A stretch of DNA of 9,724 nucleotides from an uncultured Lysobacteraceae bacterium (GTDB lineage Bacteria; Pseudomonadota; Gammaproteobacteria; Xanthomonadales; Rhodanobacteraceae): NCBI GenBank assembly GCA_946482585.1, contig CAMLSI010000184.1:1-9724 (forward strand). Reading direction: 5' to 3'. A program made the position numbers and the translations under genes. Within the stretch, counting starts at the first letter, position 1; each line of letters begins with the position of its first letter. Below the pieces are notes generated by a model. It made no database searches and was not told where the DNA came from. It saw only the letters and a program-made list of their open reading frames with translations. Shown here one piece after another: positions 7,024 through 9,724 of this stretch.

Positions 7024-7761
7024 ATGACCGACACTCGTTCCGTGGCGCTCGTTACCGGTGCGGCCAAGCGCGTCGGTGCGGAAATCGCGCGCAATCTGCA
7101 TGCCGCCGGCTACGACCTCGCACTGCACTGCCGCCGTTCGCGCAGCGAGCTGGACGAACTCGCCGCGATGCTCGAGGGACAGCGGCCGCACAGCGTGCTG
7201 GTTCTGCAAGCCGATCTCGACAATGTAGAAATGCTGCCGGATCTCGTCGACGCCGCGATCGAGCGCTTCGGCCGGCTCGACGCATTGGTCAACAATGCCT
7301 CGACGTTCGAACCGACGCCGCTGCCCTCGGCGACGCCGGCCCAATGGGATTCGCTGATCGCGAGCAACGCCCGCGCACCGTTCTTCCTCGCGCAGGCCGC
7401 AGCGCCCGCGCTCGCAAACGCGCGCGGCTGCATCGTCAACCTCGTCGACATCTACGCCGAGCGACCGCTCGCGCGGCATCCGATCTATTGCATGGCAAAA
7501 GCGGCGCTGCTCATGATGACGCGCGCGCTCGCGCTCGACCTCGCCCCGCAGGTGCGCGTCAATGCCGTCGCGCCGGGCGCGATCCTATGGCCGGAAAGCG
7601 GCAAGTCGAGCGCCGAACAACAGGCCTTGCTCGCGCGGATTCCGCTGGCACGCTGCGGCACGCCGGAGGACATCGCCAACGCCGTGCGCTGGCTGTTGCA
7701 GTCGCCCTACGTGACCGGCGAAGTCCTGCACATCGACGGCGGGCGATCGCTCACGATCTGA
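7024..7761 (+). CDS. Pteridine reductase (SDR family, FolM/PTR1-like)
   Basis: This 245-residue short-chain dehydrogenase is predicted to reduce dihydropterins, such as dihydromonapterin or dihydrobiopterin, or dihydrofolate, with NADPH. The Rossmann motif is TGAAKRVG (11-18), the TGxxxRxG variant of pteridine reductases, followed by HCRRS (35-39), where arginines would select NADPH. NNAS is at 90-93. The catalytic set is Asp142, Tyr155 and Lys159 in VDIYAERPL...HPIYCMAKA; Asp replaces the usual SDR serine, as in PTR1 and FolM. PGAILWPE (184-191) is another subfamily mark. GAGG (7012-7015) precedes the ATG by 8 nt. It converges on folK with a 21-bp gap, placing three pterin/folate genes together. 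Whether the physiological product is tetrahydromonapterin or tetrahydrofolate cannot be told, so no symbol is assigned. Confidence 0.92.
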   Translation: MTDTRSVALVTGAAKRVGAEIARNLHAAGYDLALHCRRSRSELDELAAMLEGQRPHSVLVLQADLDNVEMLPDLVDAAIERFGRLDALVNNASTFEPTPLPSATPAQWDSLIASNARAPFFLAQAAAPALANARGCIVNLVDIYAERPLARHPIYCMAKAALLMMTRALALDLAPQVRVNAVAPGAILWPESGKSSAEQQALLARIPLARCGTPEDIANAVRWLLQSPYVTGEVLHIDGGRSLTI

Positions 7762-7782
7762 GTCGGATGCGAGGGCATTGCT

Positions 7783-8268
7783 TCAGGCAAGAGAGACGCT
7801 TTCGTAGACGCGCGAATGATCCGCGTGCCGCAGCCAGAGTTCACGCAGCGTGCGTCCGTCGGCCGGAACCACCGCGTCCGGTGCGATCTCGGCGAGCGGA
7901 CGCAACACGAATGCATGCTTGAGCTCGTCGCGCGGCACCTGCAGATTGCCGCTGCCGCGGAGCACTTGGTCGCCGTAGAGGACGATATCGATGTCGAGCG
8001 TGCGATCAGAAAAACGCGGTACGTCGCGACGGCGGCCATGACGGTCTTCGAGGGCGTGCAGCCAATCGTTCAGCGCATCGGGCGCGAGGTCGGTCTCGAC
8101 GATTGCGGCCAGGTTGACGAAATCGGCGCCGTCGAAACCGACTGCCGGGAAACGGTAGGCGGCCGACACGCGCACGTGGCCGAAGCGTTGCCGCAGGGCC
8201 TTCAGCGCCGACGACAGATTCGTTTCGGGATTCTGGTTGGAACCGAGACTCAGATAGGCCGAGGGCAT
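7783..8268 (-). CDS. folK: 6-hydroxymethyl-7,8-dihydropterin pyrophosphokinase (HPPK)
   Basis: This 161-residue cytoplasmic enzyme transfers pyrophosphate from ATP to 6-hydroxymethyl-7,8-dihydropterin, the step before dihydropteroate synthase in folate synthesis. The family signatures are complete. YLSLGSNQNPETNL is at 5-18 and the pterin-site segment FVNLAAIVET at 50-59. RTLDIDIVLYGD (89-100) carries the Mg-binding Asp92 and Asp94. VPRDELKHAFVLRPLAEIAPD spans 111-131. The length is that of E. coli HPPK. The ATG at 8266-8268 begins 5 bp after the folB stop codon, which suggests translational coupling in a tsaD-folB-folK operon; a longer in-frame start at 8400 would give an Arg-rich shadow of folB. 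Confidence 0.96.
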   Translation of the reverse strand: MPSAYLSLGSNQNPETNLSSALKALRQRFGHVRVSAAYRFPAVGFDGADFVNLAAIVETDLAPDALNDWLHALEDRHGRRRDVPRFSDRTLDIDIVLYGDQVLRGSGNLQVPRDELKHAFVLRPLAEIAPDAVVPADGRTLRELWLRHADHSRVYESVSLA

Positions 8269-8273
8269 CGCGC

Positions 8274-8633
8274 TCAGTCCGGCTTGGCGCCGCGTTCGAT
8301 GACGACGCCGACGGCCTTGGAGCCGCGCACCGCACCGGGCTTGGCCAGGCGCAGACGCAGCCAGGCCACGCCGAATTCGTCGCGCACGATGCGCGCGCAT
8401 TCTTCCGCGAGCGTTTCGACGAGTTCGTAGTGCGCATCCTCGACGAAGGCGATCAGACGTTTCGATACGGCTTTGTAGTCCAGCGTATCCCCGATCTTGT
8501 CGCTCGCCGCCGGTATGCGATTGTCGAACGCCATCTCGAGATCGAGCGCGACGACCTGTCGGATCTGACGTTCCCAGTCATAGATCCCGATGACGGTTTC
8601 GATGCGCAAGTCTTCGATGAATACGATATCCAT
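8274..8633 (-). CDS. folB: Dihydroneopterin aldolase
   Basis: This 119-residue enzyme converts 7,8-dihydroneopterin to 6-hydroxymethyl-7,8-dihydropterin and glycolaldehyde, so its product is the substrate of the next gene, folK. The diagnostic motifs are GIYDWERQIRQ (16-26, with Glu21), LDYKAVSKRL with Tyr53, HYELVETLAEECA (68-80), and LAKPGAVRGSKAVGV with catalytic Lys98, in the same place as in E. coli FolB. FolB enzymes form octamers and may also epimerise the substrate. The ATG at 8631-8633 has GGAG (complement of 8644-8647) 10 nt upstream, inside the 24-bp gap after tsaD. The tight spacing on both sides supports cotranscription with tsaD and folK. Confidence 0.96.
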   Translation of the reverse strand: MDIVFIEDLRIETVIGIYDWERQIRQVVALDLEMAFDNRIPAASDKIGDTLDYKAVSKRLIAFVEDAHYELVETLAEECARIVRDEFGVAWLRLRLAKPGAVRGSKAVGVVIERGAKPD

Positions 8634-8657
8634 GCTCGTGTTTCTCCGTATGCAGCG

Positions 8658-9704
8658 TCAGATGCTCTGGCGCAGCGGACTCAGTGATTCCAGGTCCCAG
8701 CGCGGGAAGACGTGAATGCCGACGTCGTCCACTTGACCTGCGCGCAACCGCAGCGCACCGGCCAATGCGATCATCGCTCCGTTATCGGTGCAGAACTCGG
8801 GACGCGGAAAATAGACGCGGAAGCCTTGGCGTTGACCCGCTTCCGCGAGTTGGGCACGCAACCGCTTGTTCGCGCCGACACCGCCCGCGATTACGAGCGA
8901 ACGCGCTCCTGTCGCCTCTATCGCACGCAGGCACTTGATGCGCAGCGTGTCGACCATGGCTTCCTCGAAGCCACGCGCGACATCGGCCCGCGTCGCATCG
9001 GTCCGGTCACTGTTCTGCCAAGCCAGCAGCACCTGCGTCTTGAGGCCGGAAAAACTGAAATCGAGGCCGGGCCTGTCGGTCATCGGTCGGGAGAAGCGAA
9101 AGCGCCCGGAGACCCCGCCTTCCGCAAGGCGGGCGAGCTGCGGGCCGCCCGGATACGGCAGGCCCATGAGTTTTGCGGTCTTGTCGAAAGCCTCGCCGGC
9201 AGCATCGTCGAGCGTGTCGCCGAGCAGCCGATACGACCCGATTGCATCGACGGCGATCAGCATCGAATGGCCGCCCGAAACGAGCAGGGCGACGAAGGGC
9301 GCTTCGGGCGCTTCCGCTTCGAGCAGCGGAGCCAGAAGATGTCCTTCCATATGGTGGACGCCGATCGCGGGCACTTCGAGCGACCAGGCCAGCGCCCGGG
9401 CAGCGGCCGCGCCGACGAGCAGCGCGCCTATCAGGCCGGGTCCGGCGGTATACGCGACGCCGCCGAGATCGGCCACGCCAAGACCGGCTGCATCGAGCGT
9501 TTCTCGTATCAGCGGCAACAACTTACGCACGTGGTCGCGGCTCGCGAGCTCGGGCACCACGCCGCCGTATTCGGCATGCAGGCGGATCTGGCTGTACAGG
9601 CGATGAGCCAGCAGACCGCGTTCAAGGTCATAGACCGCCACGCCGGTCTCGTCGCAGGACGACTCGATGCCCAATACAGGCTTTGCAATCGACAGGTCTG
9701 ACAC
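8658..9704 (-). CDS. tsaD: tRNA N6-adenosine threonylcarbamoyltransferase
   Basis: This 348-residue protein transfers the threonylcarbamoyl group from TC-AMP to A37 of ANN-decoding tRNAs (t6A), acting with TsaB and TsaE. The ASKHA-fold motifs are intact. [15 protein letters not shown] is at 12-26 and [19 protein letters not shown] at 43-61. The metal-binding pair is His118/His122 in [17 protein letters not shown] is at 141-147, [10 protein letters not shown] at 166-175, DFSFSGLKT at 215-223, and [11 protein letters not shown] and CTDNGAMIA lie near the end. The start is a GTG (9702-9704) giving eight residues before the conserved core; no clear ribosome-binding site is seen and the frame stays open to the right edge, so the exact start is uncertain. 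It is the first gene of the leftward tsaD-folB-folK operon. In many gammaproteobacteria rpsU lies divergently upstream, here just outside the window. Confidence 0.96.
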   Translation of the reverse strand: MSDLSIAKPVLGIESSCDETGVAVYDLERGLLAHRLYSQIRLHAEYGGVVPELASRDHVRKLLPLIRETLDAAGLGVADLGGVAYTAGPGLIGALLVGAAAARALAWSLEVPAIGVHHMEGHLLAPLLEAEAPEAPFVALLVSGGHSMLIAVDAIGSYRLLGDTLDDAAGEAFDKTAKLMGLPYPGGPQLARLAEGGVSGRFRFSRPMTDRPGLDFSFSGLKTQVLLAWQNSDRTDATRADVARGFEEAMVDTLRIKCLRAIEATGARSLVIAGGVGANKRLRAQLAEAGQRQGFRVYFPRPEFCTDNGAMIALAGALRLRAGQVDDVGIHVFPRWDLESLSPLRQSI

Positions 9705-9724
9705 GCTAGACTTTGCGGCTCGCC

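Noticed and set aside
7778..7790. Small hairpin TTGC-TTCAG-GCAA between the pteridine reductase and folK stops
   Set aside because: The stem is only 4 bp, overlaps the folK stop and has no U-run on either strand; too weak to call a bidirectional terminator.
8712..9701. Open frame of 329 codons on the + strand opposite tsaD
   Set aside because: It mirrors tsaD codons and has no motifs; tsaD has every family signature.
1..9724. Search by eye for a mobile element, CRISPR array, tRNA/rRNA gene or defence island
   Set aside because: No transposase, terminal repeats, spaced direct repeats, cloverleaf or defence-type domain was seen. Almost all of the window is accounted for by conserved chromosomal genes.

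Overview
This window reads as an ordinary stretch of a GC-rich gammaproteobacterial chromosome. The best guess is Xanthomonadales or a close relative. The basis is the gene content (a TonB-dependent receptor of the type abundant in that order, Slt, Cca with an HD domain, a FolM/PTR1-type pteridine reductase, FolK, FolB, TsaD), the strong GC bias at third codon positions, and the tsaD-folB-folK-cca neighbourhood typical of gammaproteobacteria. The lineage is an inference from content, not from a search.

Left part (1-3491). The window opens on the 5' end of a leftward TonB-dependent receptor with a clear signal peptide, preceded by a 288-bp non-coding stretch with two small perfect hairpins. 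Next is a leftward TauE/SafE-family membrane exporter. It is divergent from a rightward soluble lytic murein transglycosylase (slt). The 132-bp region between them holds phased A-tracts and a sigma70-like promoter placed so that slt mRNA may be leaderless.

Middle part (3516-5710). A leftward small lipoprotein of the group 1 truncated haemoglobin family converges on slt and is divergent from cca, the CCA-adding tRNA nucleotidyltransferase. The cca 3' end overlaps by 32 bp the 3' end of an oppositely oriented VanZ-like membrane protein gene.

Right part (5828-9704). A leftward MidA/NDUFAF7-type methyltransferase gene, with a TTG start, is divergent from a rightward pteridine reductase (FolM/PTR1-like). 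The latter converges on a compact leftward operon tsaD-folB-folK. FolB and FolK catalyse consecutive steps of dihydropterin synthesis and the reductase acts on reduced pterins, so three folate/pterin genes sit together. TsaD (t6A37 modification) and Cca (CCA end) both mature tRNA.

No mobile element, CRISPR array, rRNA, tRNA or phage-derived gene was seen, and I found no evidence of an undescribed multi-gene system. The points most worth a second look are the possible leaderless slt promoter with curved upstream DNA, and the lipoprotein truncated haemoglobin with a non-polar distal pocket.
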